A DNA stretch of 64,000 nucleotides from Bradyrhizobium arachidis. Its GTDB lineage: Bacteria > Pseudomonadota > Alphaproteobacteria > Rhizobiales > Xanthobacteraceae. Positions within the stretch are counted from its first letter, which is position 1; each line of letters opens with the position of its first letter. A model generated the notes under the pieces. The model did not search any database, was not told the origin of the DNA, and saw nothing but the letters and a program-made list of their open reading frames with translations. A program made the position numbers and the translations under genes. The DNA lies in NCBI RefSeq assembly GCF_015291705.1, contig NZ_CP030050.1:4154001-4218000 (forward strand), given 5' to 3'. This document shows positions 17,488 through 25,867 of the stretch, in pieces.

Positions 17488-19107
17488 ATGTACTCCGTGA
17501 TTTCCAGGCATCTGATTTCGGCGTCCGCCGTTCTTCTTTCGGCGACATTGATTGCGCCCGCGGCCCGTGCGCAGAGCCGCGCTGAGACCTTGCGCTACGT
17601 GACGGCGGCAACGGTCAACACGCTCGATCCCAACATTCCCGGCTCGACCCGCGAAGCCTTCGCGCTCAGCATGAGCAGCTATGACCGGCTGGTGTCGTTC
17701 GGCCGCAAACAGCTCAACGGCAAATGGGTGTTCGATCTCGATACCATCAATGGCGAGCTCGCGGAGTCCTTCAGCGTCAGCTCCGATGGCCTGAAGATCA
17801 CCTTCAAGCTTCGTCCCGACGCCAAGTTCCACGACGGCTCGCCGGTTACTGCAGAAGACGTGAAGTGGTCGCTCGACCGCTGCGTCACCGCGCCGGTACT
17901 CGGCAAGGCGCAATTGCTGACGGGATCGTTGACCAGTGCCGACCAGTTCAAGGTGATCGATCCGCTGACCCTTGAAGTGACATTGCCGCGGCCCGACAAG
18001 CTGGCGCTGCCGAACCTTGCGACCGTCTATCCCATCATCATCAATTCCAAGCTCGCCAAATCGCATGCGACTCCTGAGGATCCTTGGGCGCTGAGCTGGC
18101 TGAAGGAGAACGAGGCGGGCAGCGGCGCCTATATCGTCGAAACCTTCAAGCCGGGCGAGCAGGCGATCGCCAAGCGCAACGAGGCCTGGAATCGCGGCTC
18201 GCCGGACAAGCCGGCGTCCTTCAAGCGGCTGATCATCCAGTCGGTACCGGAGCCGGCGACGCGCGCCAATCTGGTCGAGCGCGGCGACGCGGACCTCGTG
18301 ATCGACCTGCAGGCCAGCGACGTCCAGGCGCTGGAGGCCAAAGGCAAGCTGAAGGTGATTTCGACGCCGCAATACAATGCGGTGACCTTCATCTCGATGA
18401 ACAACAAGATCCCGCCGTTCGACAACGTCAACGTCCGCCGGGCGGTCGCCGCGGCGCTACCCTATGATGACATGTTCAAGGCGGCGCTGTTCGGCCGCGG
18501 CACGCCGCTGTTCGGTGCCAGCTGGGCCGACGGTACGCCGCCGAGCGGCGGCTATCCGATCCCGCAACCGGTCAAGCTCGATCTGGAGAAGGCGCGGGCC
18601 TATCTGAAGGAGGCCGGCGTGCCCGAAGGTTTCGCCACGACCTTCAGCTTCAACGTCGGTCAGGCCGCGACTGCCGAACCGATGGCCGCCCTGGTCAAGG
18701 AATCGCTGGAGAAGATCGGCATCAAGGTCGACATCCAGAAGCTGCCGGATGCGCAGATGTCGACCTCGATCAATGAGAAGAAGCTGCCATTCTTCACCGA
18801 AGGCATTGTCGCCTGGCTGCCGTCGACCGATTATTTCTACCGCAACTTCTATACCGGCAATCAGCGCTGGAACTATTCCTCCACGGACAATGCCGAGCTG
18901 GAGAAGATCGCGCAGGCAGCGCGCTTCGAGGCGGACAAGGCGAAGTACGAGGCGGAGGGCAAGGAGCTCAACGCCATCCATTTCGAGCAGATGTTCCAGG
19001 TCCCGCTCTGGCAGCCGGCGCAGGACGCAGTGATGGTCGCCAATCTTGACGGCTATGTCTATCAATTCACCCGCCAGGTGGATTATCGTAACCTGAGCCG
19101 CAAATAG
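17488..19107 (+). CDS. Peptide/opine-type ABC transporter substrate-binding protein
   Basis: A 539-residue SBP family 5 protein with a signal peptide (residues 1-28, ending APAARAQ). Family features include TVNTLDPNIPG, LRPDAKFHDGSPVTAEDVKW and a C-terminal FEQMFQVPLWQP. It is the first gene after the sigma-54 promoter, and AAAGGACAG serves as ribosome binding site. The operon continues with two permeases and a fused ATPase, giving a complete importer. The ligand could be a peptide, opine or heterocycle conjugate; neighbouring hydantoinase genes favour a nitrogen-rich compound. Confidence 0.9.
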   Translation: MYSVISRHLISASAVLLSATLIAPAARAQSRAETLRYVTAATVNTLDPNIPGSTREAFALSMSSYDRLVSFGRKQLNGKWVFDLDTINGELAESFSVSSDGLKITFKLRPDAKFHDGSPVTAEDVKWSLDRCVTAPVLGKAQLLTGSLTSADQFKVIDPLTLEVTLPRPDKLALPNLATVYPIIINSKLAKSHATPEDPWALSWLKENEAGSGAYIVETFKPGEQAIAKRNEAWNRGSPDKPASFKRLIIQSVPEPATRANLVERGDADLVIDLQASDVQALEAKGKLKVISTPQYNAVTFISMNNKIPPFDNVNVRRAVAAALPYDDMFKAALFGRGTPLFGASWADGTPPSGGYPIPQPVKLDLEKARAYLKEAGVPEGFATTFSFNVGQAATAEPMAALVKESLEKIGIKVDIQKLPDAQMSTSINEKKLPFFTEGIVAWLPSTDYFYRNFYTGNQRWNYSSTDNAELEKIAQAARFEADKAKYEAEGKELNAIHFEQMFQVPLWQPAQDAVMVANLDGYVYQFTRQVDYRNLSRK

Positions 19108-19135
19108 CAGCGGAGCAGGGAGCACGGCGAAGAGC

Positions 19136-20167
19136 ATGGGCACGATCGGTGCAACTTTGATCCGGGCTGGGCGGCGGTTTCTCTCGTCACTGCCGGCGCT
19201 GTTCGGCGTGCTGGTCTTCACTTTCCTCCTGATGCGGGTGTTGCCAGGCGATCCCGCCGTGTTCTTTGCCTCCGGTCCCAGTGCCGGCAAGGAGGAGATC
19301 GAGGTCGTCCGCAAGCAACTCGGGCTGGACCGGTCGCTGCCGGAGCAGCTCGGCATCTATCTCTACGATGTCGGCCGCGGCAATCTCGGCCGTTCCATGA
19401 TGACGGGGCAGCCGGTCGCCAAGGACCTGCAGCAGCGCCTGCCGGCCTCGCTCGAGCTGACGCTGACCGCGCTCGTGATCGCGCTGATCGCGGCGGTGCC
19501 GCTCGGCGTGCTGGCCGCGCTGCGGCCGAACTCGCTGATCGATCACGGCGTACGGCTGTTCTGCTCGCTCGGCGTCTGCGTGCCGACCTTCGTCTCCGGA
19601 CTGCTGCTGATCTACGTGTTCTACTATCTGCTGGGTCTTGCCCCCGATCCGACCGGACGGATCGACGTCTTCGCCTCGGTGCCGCCGGCACGCACCGGCT
19701 TCCTGATGGTGGATTTCCTGCTCGCGGGTGACGTCGAGGGTTGGTGGGCCGCGGCGCGTCAGTTGATGCTGCCTGCCTTCACGATGGCGCTGTTCGTGAT
19801 CGCGCCGCTCGCCCGCATCACCCGTGCCTCGATGCTAGTGTCGCTCGGCAGCGATTTCGTGCGTACCGCGCGCTCGATCGGCCTGTCGCGCTGGCAGATC
19901 GTGGTGACCTATGCGCTGCGGAATGCAATCCTGCCCGTGATCACCATCGCCGGCATTGTGTTCTCGACCATGCTCGGTGCCAATGTGCTGGTCGAGAAAG
20001 TGTTCTCCTGGCCGGGCGTTGCGTCCTACGCGCTCGATGCGCTGCTGGTCTCCGACTATGCGCCGGTGCAGGGCTTCGTGCTGCTGATGGCCAGCATCTT
20101 CGTCGCGGTCAATCTCCTGGTCGATGTGCTCTACGGCATCGCCGATCCCAGGGCGACGGTCGCATGA
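19136..20167 (+). CDS. Peptide-type ABC transporter permease (DppB-like)
   Basis: A 343-residue inner membrane permease. The N-terminal helix is followed by the family segment LMRVLPGDPAVFFA. The ATPase-docking loop is near RTARSIGLSRWQIVVTYALR, and the C-terminus has LLVDVLYGIADPR, typical of DppB/OppB. It overlaps the second permease by 4 bases. With the 20164 protein it forms the heterodimeric channel. Confidence 0.92.
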   Translation: MGTIGATLIRAGRRFLSSLPALFGVLVFTFLLMRVLPGDPAVFFASGPSAGKEEIEVVRKQLGLDRSLPEQLGIYLYDVGRGNLGRSMMTGQPVAKDLQQRLPASLELTLTALVIALIAAVPLGVLAALRPNSLIDHGVRLFCSLGVCVPTFVSGLLLIYVFYYLLGLAPDPTGRIDVFASVPPARTGFLMVDFLLAGDVEGWWAAARQLMLPAFTMALFVIAPLARITRASMLVSLGSDFVRTARSIGLSRWQIVVTYALRNAILPVITIAGIVFSTMLGANVLVEKVFSWPGVASYALDALLVSDYAPVQGFVLLMASIFVAVNLLVDVLYGIADPRATVA

Positions 20168-21024
20168 GCCTTACAGCAACATCGTCGGGGCTGCGTCACA
20201 CCGTGTGGGTGCTGCGCGGTAACCTCGTTACCGCGATTGCCGCCGCGGCGGCGATATTGCTGGCGCTGGTCGCGATCTTCGGCCCCATGCTGGTGCCTTA
20301 TGATCCCGTCGCTTCGGACGTGCCGCGTGCGCTGCAGCCGCCGAGCGCACTCCACTGGGCCGGCACCGACCAGCTCGGCCGCGATGTCTTCAGCCGATTG
20401 ATCGTCGCCACGCGGCTCGATCTCGCCATCGCCGTGACGGCCGTCAGCGTGTCCTTCGTGATCGGCGCGGTGATCGGCTCGCTCTGCGGCTATGTCGGCG
20501 GCAAGCTCGATCGCGCGGTCGGCCGGTTCGTCGACGTGCTGATGGCCTTTCCGCTGTTCGTGCTCGCCATGGCCATGGTCGCGGCGCTCGGCAACCGGGT
20601 CGAGAATATCGTCATCGCGACCGCGATCATCAATCTGCCGTTCTACATCCGCTTCGCGCGCGCGGAGGTCAACATCCGCCGCAATCTCGGTTGGGTGGAG
20701 GCGGCGCGCGCCTGCGGCGATGGGCATGTCTCCGTCGTGCTGCGCTTCCTGCTACCCAACGTGCTGCCGGCGATGGCGGTGCAGATGTCGCTCAATCTCG
20801 GCTGGGCGATCCTGAATGCCGCGGGCCTCTCCTTCATCGGCCTGGGCGTCAAGCCGCCGACCCCGGAATGGGGCATCATGGTCGCCGAGGGCGCGCGCTT
20901 CATCTCGACGGGCAGGTGGTGGCTGGTGTCGTTTCCGGGGCTGGCCCTGATGCTGGCCGTGCTCTGCTTCAACCTGCTCGGCGACGGGTTGCGCGATATC
21001 CTCGATCCGCGCATGCGCACATGA
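20164..21024 (+). CDS. Peptide-type ABC transporter permease (DppC-like)
   Basis: A 286-residue permease of the DppC/OppC type. Family features are HWAGTDQLGRDVFSRLI at about 62-78, the docking loop ARACGDGHVSVVLRFLLPN and a C-terminal LGDGLRDILDPRMR. The ATG overlaps the 19136 stop, and its own stop overlaps the ATPase start (ATGA), so translation of the three genes is coupled. Longer in-frame extensions fall inside the upstream gene. Confidence 0.92.
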   Translation: MSLTATSSGLRHTVWVLRGNLVTAIAAAAAILLALVAIFGPMLVPYDPVASDVPRALQPPSALHWAGTDQLGRDVFSRLIVATRLDLAIAVTAVSVSFVIGAVIGSLCGYVGGKLDRAVGRFVDVLMAFPLFVLAMAMVAALGNRVENIVIATAIINLPFYIRFARAEVNIRRNLGWVEAARACGDGHVSVVLRFLLPNVLPAMAVQMSLNLGWAILNAAGLSFIGLGVKPPTPEWGIMVAEGARFISTGRWWLVSFPGLALMLAVLCFNLLGDGLRDILDPRMRT

Positions 21025-22682
21025 TGTCGCCACTGCTCGAAATCGACAATCTCGGCGTGACGTTCTCGACCCGGCGCGGGCTCGTCGAGGCGCTGCGGGG
21101 CGTCTCGCTGTCGCTCCAGCCGGGTGAAATGCTGGGCCTCGTCGGTGAGAGCGGGTCCGGCAAATCAGTCACCGGCTTCGCGGTCACGGGCCTGCTCGAC
21201 AAAGCGGGTCGCATCACGGCCGGTCGTGTCAAGTTCAGAGGCCAGGACATTACGCGCGCGTCGGGGGCGGAGCTGCGCAACCTGCACGGCGCCAACATGG
21301 CGATGATCTTCCAGAATCCGCGCGCCGCGCTCAATCCGATCCGCACCGTCGGTGCCCAGATCGCCGATGCCGTCCTTTCGCATCGGCGGCTCTCGAAGCA
21401 GGAGGCGCGGGCCGAGGCGCTGAAGTTGCTGCGCGCGGTGCAGATCCGCGATCCCGACCGGCGGCTGGATGCCTATCCGCACGAGCTCTCCGGCGGCATG
21501 TGCCAGCGCGTGATGATCGCGATCGCGATCTCCTGTAATCCATCACTTCTGATTGCCGACGAGCCGACCACCGGCCTCGATGTGACGACACAAAAGGTGG
21601 TCATGGACCTCCTGGCGCGCATCGTCGCCGAACGGGGCATGACGACAATCCTCATCACCCACGATCTTGGTCTTGCGGCACATTATTGTCGGCGCGTGGT
21701 GGTGATGGAGCAGGGGCGGCTCGTTGAAGAAGGCGCGCCGCAGACATTGTTTCGGGCGCCGCAGCACGCCTATACCAAGCGACTGGTGGCATCGTCGCCG
21801 ACCGCGACATCGCGTGTCGGCGACCTCGTGCCGGCCGACGAAGCTCTGCCGGTTGTCGAGGTGAAGGAGCGGCCGACGCCCGCGCCGGGCACGCCGCCGC
21901 TGCTCGACGTCCAGCACGTCGTCAAGCGTTTTGACGATGGCGCCGCTGCGGTGGCGGATTTCTCGATGACCATGGCGGCGGGCGAGAGCGTCGGCCTGGT
22001 CGGGGAGTCCGGCTCCGGCAAGAGCACCACCGCCCGCATGATCTGCCGGCTGATCGATCCGAGCGCAGGCGACATCCTGTTCGACGGCTATTCGATCGCA
22101 AAGCTGCCGGCGCGTGATTTTCATCGCTCGCCGCTACGCAGGGAAATCCAGATCGTCTTTCAGGATCCGCACGAGAGCCTCAATCCGCGCTTTACCGCGT
22201 TCGACTGCATTGCTCATCCGCTGCTGAGGCTCACCGGCCTGCGCCCCGGCGACGCGCTGCGTTCCCGGGTCGAGGAGTGCGCCGACCGCGTCGGCCTGCC
22301 GCGTGAATTGTTGTCACGCTTCCCGCATCAATTGTCGGGTGGCCAGAAGGCGCGCATCGGCATCGCCCGCGCCATTGCATGTCGGCCGCGTTTGCTGGTG
22401 CTTGACGAGCCCACTGCGGCGCTCGATGTCTCGGTGCAGGCCGTAGTGCTGCAGCTGCTCGACCGGCTTCGGCGCGAGGACAATCTCGCTTTCCTGTTCG
22501 TCAGCCACGACCTCAACGTGGTACGCATGATGTGCAGCCGGACCATCGTGCTGCGCGCCGGTGGCATCGTCGAGCAGGGCGAGAGCCTCGCTCTGTTTGC
22601 CAATCCGCAGACGGATTACACGCGCGAGCTGGTCGAAGCTATCCCACACATTGGTTCGCCTGTTTCGCTTCTGCCCGCCTGA
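21021..22682 (+). CDS. Fused double ATP-binding protein of the peptide-type ABC transporter (DppD-DppF-like)
   Basis: A 553-residue protein with two complete ABC domains in one chain. The first has Walker A GESGSGKSV, signature LSGGMCQR and Walker B LLIADEPTTGLD. The second has GESGSGKST, LSGGQKAR and LLVLDEPTAALD. The second signature carries Lys-Ala after Gln (GQKAR), unlike the usual GQRQR. The start is ATG 21021, overlapping the permease stop. It energises the 19136/20164 channel. Confidence 0.92.
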   Translation: MMSPLLEIDNLGVTFSTRRGLVEALRGVSLSLQPGEMLGLVGESGSGKSVTGFAVTGLLDKAGRITAGRVKFRGQDITRASGAELRNLHGANMAMIFQNPRAALNPIRTVGAQIADAVLSHRRLSKQEARAEALKLLRAVQIRDPDRRLDAYPHELSGGMCQRVMIAIAISCNPSLLIADEPTTGLDVTTQKVVMDLLARIVAERGMTTILITHDLGLAAHYCRRVVVMEQGRLVEEGAPQTLFRAPQHAYTKRLVASSPTATSRVGDLVPADEALPVVEVKERPTPAPGTPPLLDVQHVVKRFDDGAAAVADFSMTMAAGESVGLVGESGSGKSTTARMICRLIDPSAGDILFDGYSIAKLPARDFHRSPLRREIQIVFQDPHESLNPRFTAFDCIAHPLLRLTGLRPGDALRSRVEECADRVGLPRELLSRFPHQLSGGQKARIGIARAIACRPRLLVLDEPTAALDVSVQAVVLQLLDRLRREDNLAFLFVSHDLNVVRMMCSRTIVLRAGGIVEQGESLALFANPQTDYTRELVEAIPHIGSPVSLLPA

Positions 22683-22713
22683 TTTCCACTTCCAATTCAT
22701 GGCTATATGGCCC
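22681..22713. repeat. 33-bp repeated motif, copy 1
   Basis: This 33-bp stretch straddles the end of the ABC ATPase gene. It is 30/33 identical to 61758-61790, almost 40 kb away in unrelated context. It contains TTCATGGCTATATGGCCC. No function is known to me. Its presence argues that the ATG at 22699 inside it is not the start of the next gene. Confidence 0.55.
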
Positions 22714-22716
22714 TAC

Positions 22717-23442
22717 ATGCGTCTCGGTATGATCACCCCGTCCTCCAATTCGGTACTGGAGCCCGTCACCAGTGCCATGCTGCATGGTGTGGCGGACGTC
22801 ACCGCGCATTTCTCGCGCTTTCGCGTCACCGAGATCGCGCTCGATGCCGCGGCACTGAGCCAGTTCGACGCCTCGGCGATGCTGCCGGCGGCGGATCTGC
22901 TGGCCGACGCCAAGGTCGATGCCATCGCCTGGAACGGCACGTCGGCGAGCTGGCTCGGCATCGACCGCGACCGGAGCCTTTGCGAGGCGATCACCGCGCG
23001 CACCGGCAAGCCCGCGACGACGTCGACGCTGGCCTGCATCGATGCCGCCCGCGCGCTCGGCAGCAAGCGCGTCGGCCTCGTATCGCCCTACACGGACGAT
23101 GTGCAGCGGCGGATCGCCGACGTCTGGGCGACGGAAGGCATCGCGCCGCATGCTGAGCGGCATCTCGGTCTGCGTGACAATTTTTCCTTCGGTCAGGTCA
23201 CGCCCGCGGCGATAGCGGACATGATCCGCGCCGTCGCGGCGGAGGGGGCCGATGCCGCAATCGTCCTCTGCACCAATCTCGATGGCGCGGCGCTTGCGGC
23301 CTCGCTCGAGCGGGAATTGAACGTTGCCGTGCTCGATTCGGTGGCGGTCACGCTGTGGCGAACGCTGGAGCTGGCCGGCGGCGACATCGCAGCCCTCGCG
23401 CAGTGGGGACGCATTTTCCAGACATCGGCGATCATCAAATGA
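22717..23442 (+). CDS. Asp/Glu racemase-superfamily protein, arylmalonate decarboxylase-like (single cysteine)
   Basis: A 241-residue member of the maleate isomerase/arylmalonate decarboxylase branch. It begins MRLGMITPSSNSVLEP, typical of that branch. At the first catalytic position it has Gly74-Thr75-Ser76 (WNGTSAS) instead of cysteine. The second position keeps Cys185 (IVLCTNLDG). Arylmalonate decarboxylase has the same Gly74/Cys188 pattern, whereas racemases and maleate isomerase carry two cysteines. It may therefore be a decarboxylase or other one-base enzyme. The start is chosen by homology, as an ATG 18 bases earlier lies in a repeat and lacks a ribosome binding site. It overlaps the hydantoinase start by 4 bases. 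Confidence 0.78.
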   Translation: MRLGMITPSSNSVLEPVTSAMLHGVADVTAHFSRFRVTEIALDAAALSQFDASAMLPAADLLADAKVDAIAWNGTSASWLGIDRDRSLCEAITARTGKPATTSTLACIDAARALGSKRVGLVSPYTDDVQRRIADVWATEGIAPHAERHLGLRDNFSFGQVTPAAIADMIRAVAAEGADAAIVLCTNLDGAALAASLERELNVAVLDSVAVTLWRTLELAGGDIAALAQWGRIFQTSAIIK

Positions 23443-24863
23443 CGGAGAGCCCTGTGACGCAGCTCGATCTCGCCATTCGCGGCGGTACCATCGTGACGGC
23501 CAGCGACGAGTTTCGCGCCGATATCGGAATTCGCGGCGGCCGCATCGTCAGCATCGCCGACCGCATCGAGGGCGCGGCCCGTGAGATCGACGCGACGGGT
23601 CTGCTGGCGCTGCCGGGCGGCATCGACAGCCACGTCCACATCTCCCAGCCCTCGGGCCCCGACGTGGTGATGGCCGACGATTTTGCCTCGGCGACGCGCG
23701 CGGCAGCGGCCGGCGGCAACACCATGGTGCTGCCCTTCGCGCTGCAGGAGAAAGGCACCTCGCTGCGCACTTGTGTCGAGGACTATCGCAAGCTCGCCGA
23801 GGGTGAGTGCTACATCGACACCGCCTTCCACCTCATCATCTCCGATCCGACCGCAGTGGTGCTCGGGCAGGAGCTGCCGGCCCTCGTCAAGGACGGCTAC
23901 ACCTCGTTCAAGGTGTTCATGACCTATGACGACCTCGTGCTCAGCGACAAGCAGCTGCTCGAGGTGTTCGAGGTCGCGCGCCGCGAGGAGGCACTGGTCA
24001 TGGTTCATTGCGAAGGCTACGACGCCATTCGCTTCCTCACCAGCAAGCTCGAACGCGAGGGCCACATCGCGCCCTACTATCACGGCACTTCGCGGCCCCA
24101 AGCGGTCGAGCGCGAGGCGACACATCGCGCCATCAGCCATGCTGAGGTGATCGGCGTTCCCATCATGATCGTGCACGTCTCTGGGCGCGAGGCGATGGAG
24201 CAGGTGCGCTGGGCCCAGCAGCGCGGCTTGCCTGTGCATGCCGAGACCTGCCCGCAATACATCACGCTCACGGCCGACGACATGAAGGGCCTGAACATGG
24301 ACATCACGGGCGCGAAATATGTCTGCTCGCCGCCGCCGCGTGATGTCGAGAGCCAGCAGGCGATCTGGGAGGGCATCACGTCAGGCGTGTTCCAGACCTT
24401 CTCGTCCGATCACTGCCCATTCCGCTACGATGATCCCAAGGGTAAGCTGACGCCGAACGCCCGCACCTCGTTCCGCTGGGTGCCGAACGGCATTCCCGGC
24501 GTCGAGACGCGGCTGCCGATCCTGTTCTCAGAAGGCGTCTCGAAGGGACGCATCACCCTGCAAAGGTTCGTCGAGCTAACGGCGACCAACCACGCGAGGA
24601 TCTACGGTCTCTATCCGCGCAAGGGCTCGATCGGCGTCGGCTTCGATGCCGATATCGTGCTGTGGGATCCCAAGCTGAAGAAGAAGATTCAGCAGGCCGA
24701 TCTTCACCACGGCGCGGACTATACGCCCTGGGAAGGCTTTGATGTCACCGGTTGGCCCGTCACCACCATTGCCCGCGGCCGGGTCGTGTACGACCAGGGC
24801 GAGATCGTCGGCGACAAAGGCGCGGGTGAGGTGCTGAGCCGCGGCAAGTCGAGCCTGATCTGA
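23439..24863 (+). CDS. hydA: D-hydantoinase/dihydropyrimidinase (copy 2)
   Basis: A 474-residue cyclic amidohydrolase with the full metal site: His65 and His67 (GIDSHVHIS), Lys158 (SFKVFMTYD), His190 (MVHCEGYD), His246 (IVHVSGREAM) and Asp324 (FSSDHCPFRY). It shares architecture with the 12717 enzyme, but the substrate loops differ (SQPSGPDVVM after the HxH motif). The ATG overlaps the upstream racemase-like stop. It is the last gene of the run beginning at the sigma-54 promoter, so it may be induced by nitrogen limitation. Confidence 0.92.
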   Translation: MTESPVTQLDLAIRGGTIVTASDEFRADIGIRGGRIVSIADRIEGAAREIDATGLLALPGGIDSHVHISQPSGPDVVMADDFASATRAAAAGGNTMVLPFALQEKGTSLRTCVEDYRKLAEGECYIDTAFHLIISDPTAVVLGQELPALVKDGYTSFKVFMTYDDLVLSDKQLLEVFEVARREEALVMVHCEGYDAIRFLTSKLEREGHIAPYYHGTSRPQAVEREATHRAISHAEVIGVPIMIVHVSGREAMEQVRWAQQRGLPVHAETCPQYITLTADDMKGLNMDITGAKYVCSPPPRDVESQQAIWEGITSGVFQTFSSDHCPFRYDDPKGKLTPNARTSFRWVPNGIPGVETRLPILFSEGVSKGRITLQRFVELTATNHARIYGLYPRKGSIGVGFDADIVLWDPKLKKKIQQADLHHGADYTPWEGFDVTGWPVTTIARGRVVYDQGEIVGDKGAGEVLSRGKSSLI

Positions 24864-24891
24864 CCAGGCGCAGCTCGCGCGGCGCCTGGTC
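24862..24891. terminator. Bidirectional hairpin between convergent genes
   Basis: A perfect 10-bp stem (GACCAGGCGC / GCGCCTGGTC) with a 10-base loop lies exactly between the hydantoinase stop and the acetamidase stop. No T-run follows, so termination may depend on other factors. The position favours a shared terminator. Confidence 0.6.
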
Positions 24892-24906
24892 CAGCGAAGA
24901 ACGCAG

Positions 24907-25845
24907 TCAGGGCATGCGGGATTTTGCCAGGACGCAGTGGACGCCCTTGTTGCCGTCGACCATCTGCGTAATCCTGAGGTCGGCGGCGATCGAGCACAGC
25001 GTATAGGCGTCCTGCGCGCTGAGGCCGCTCCTCTCGCGGATCAGCGCGATCATGTCGCGCAGCGCCGCCTTGGCCGCATCGTCGAGGTCTTCATCGAATC
25101 CCATCGTGATCCAGTCGACCGCGGTTTCCGCGCGTGGGGAGGCGAGGCGAAGATCGCGCCGGACGTGGAATTCGAAGGTGCCGGTGAGCGCAGCCTCGAT
25201 CGCCGTAAGGCAGACCTCGCCATCGCCCTGCAGCGCATGGCCGTCGCCGGCGGAGAACAGCGCGCCCGGCACGAAGACGGGAAAATAAAGCGTGCTGCCA
25301 GCGCCGAGCTCCTTGTTGTCCATATTGCCGCCGAACGCCCGCGGCTCCTTCGAGGACAGCCGGCCCCAGCCCGGCGGCGGCGCGACGCCGAAATTGCCGA
25401 AGAAGGGGGACAGCGGCAGCTCCTGTCCCCAGGGCAGGCGTGCCACGTTACGCGCGCGGTCAAGCGGAATGTGGATGCGACGGAATTCGGGAAAATCCTC
25501 GGGCAGCGTGCCGAGCATCGGCACCTGGAGGTTCCAGCCCCAATTGCAGCGTAGTTCGATACTCAGCAGGCGCACTTCCAGCACGTCGCCGGGCTCGGCG
25601 CCCTCGATGTGGATCGGCCCGGTGAGCAGGTGCGGCCCCGGACCGCGAAACGTGCTTGCCAGCACCTCCGCATGCCCGGGAACGATGTCAAAGCCGAGCG
25701 ACGGATCAGGCAGATCGTCCGGCTCGCCCGAAAGCGTTTCGATGGTCACCCGGTCTCCGGATGCGATCCGGAGCACCGGCTTCAATCGTCCGTCCCAGAG
25801 TCCCCACTGGACGTTTCCGGGAATGGATCGCAGAACGTGGTCCAT
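24907..25845 (-). CDS. Acetamidase/formamidase family protein
   Basis: A 312-residue metal-dependent amidase of the FmdA_AmdA family. It begins MDHVLRSIPGNVQWG, the usual N-terminus, which sets the start 39 bases inside the longest frame. Family features include GPHLLTGPIHIEGAEPGDVLEV, GWNLQVPMLG and AGDGHALQGDGEV. It hydrolyses small amides such as formamide to ammonia and the acid. It lies 22 bases downstream of the NCS1 transporter start-to-stop unit on the same strand, so the two form an operon under the operator at 27301. Confidence 0.87.
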   Translation of the reverse strand: MDHVLRSIPGNVQWGLWDGRLKPVLRIASGDRVTIETLSGEPDDLPDPSLGFDIVPGHAEVLASTFRGPGPHLLTGPIHIEGAEPGDVLEVRLLSIELRCNWGWNLQVPMLGTLPEDFPEFRRIHIPLDRARNVARLPWGQELPLSPFFGNFGVAPPPGWGRLSSKEPRAFGGNMDNKELGAGSTLYFPVFVPGALFSAGDGHALQGDGEVCLTAIEAALTGTFEFHVRRDLRLASPRAETAVDWITMGFDEDLDDAAKAALRDMIALIRERSGLSAQDAYTLCSIAADLRITQMVDGNKGVHCVLAKSRMP

Positions 25846-25867
25846 CACTCTACCGTCACTGCCGCTG

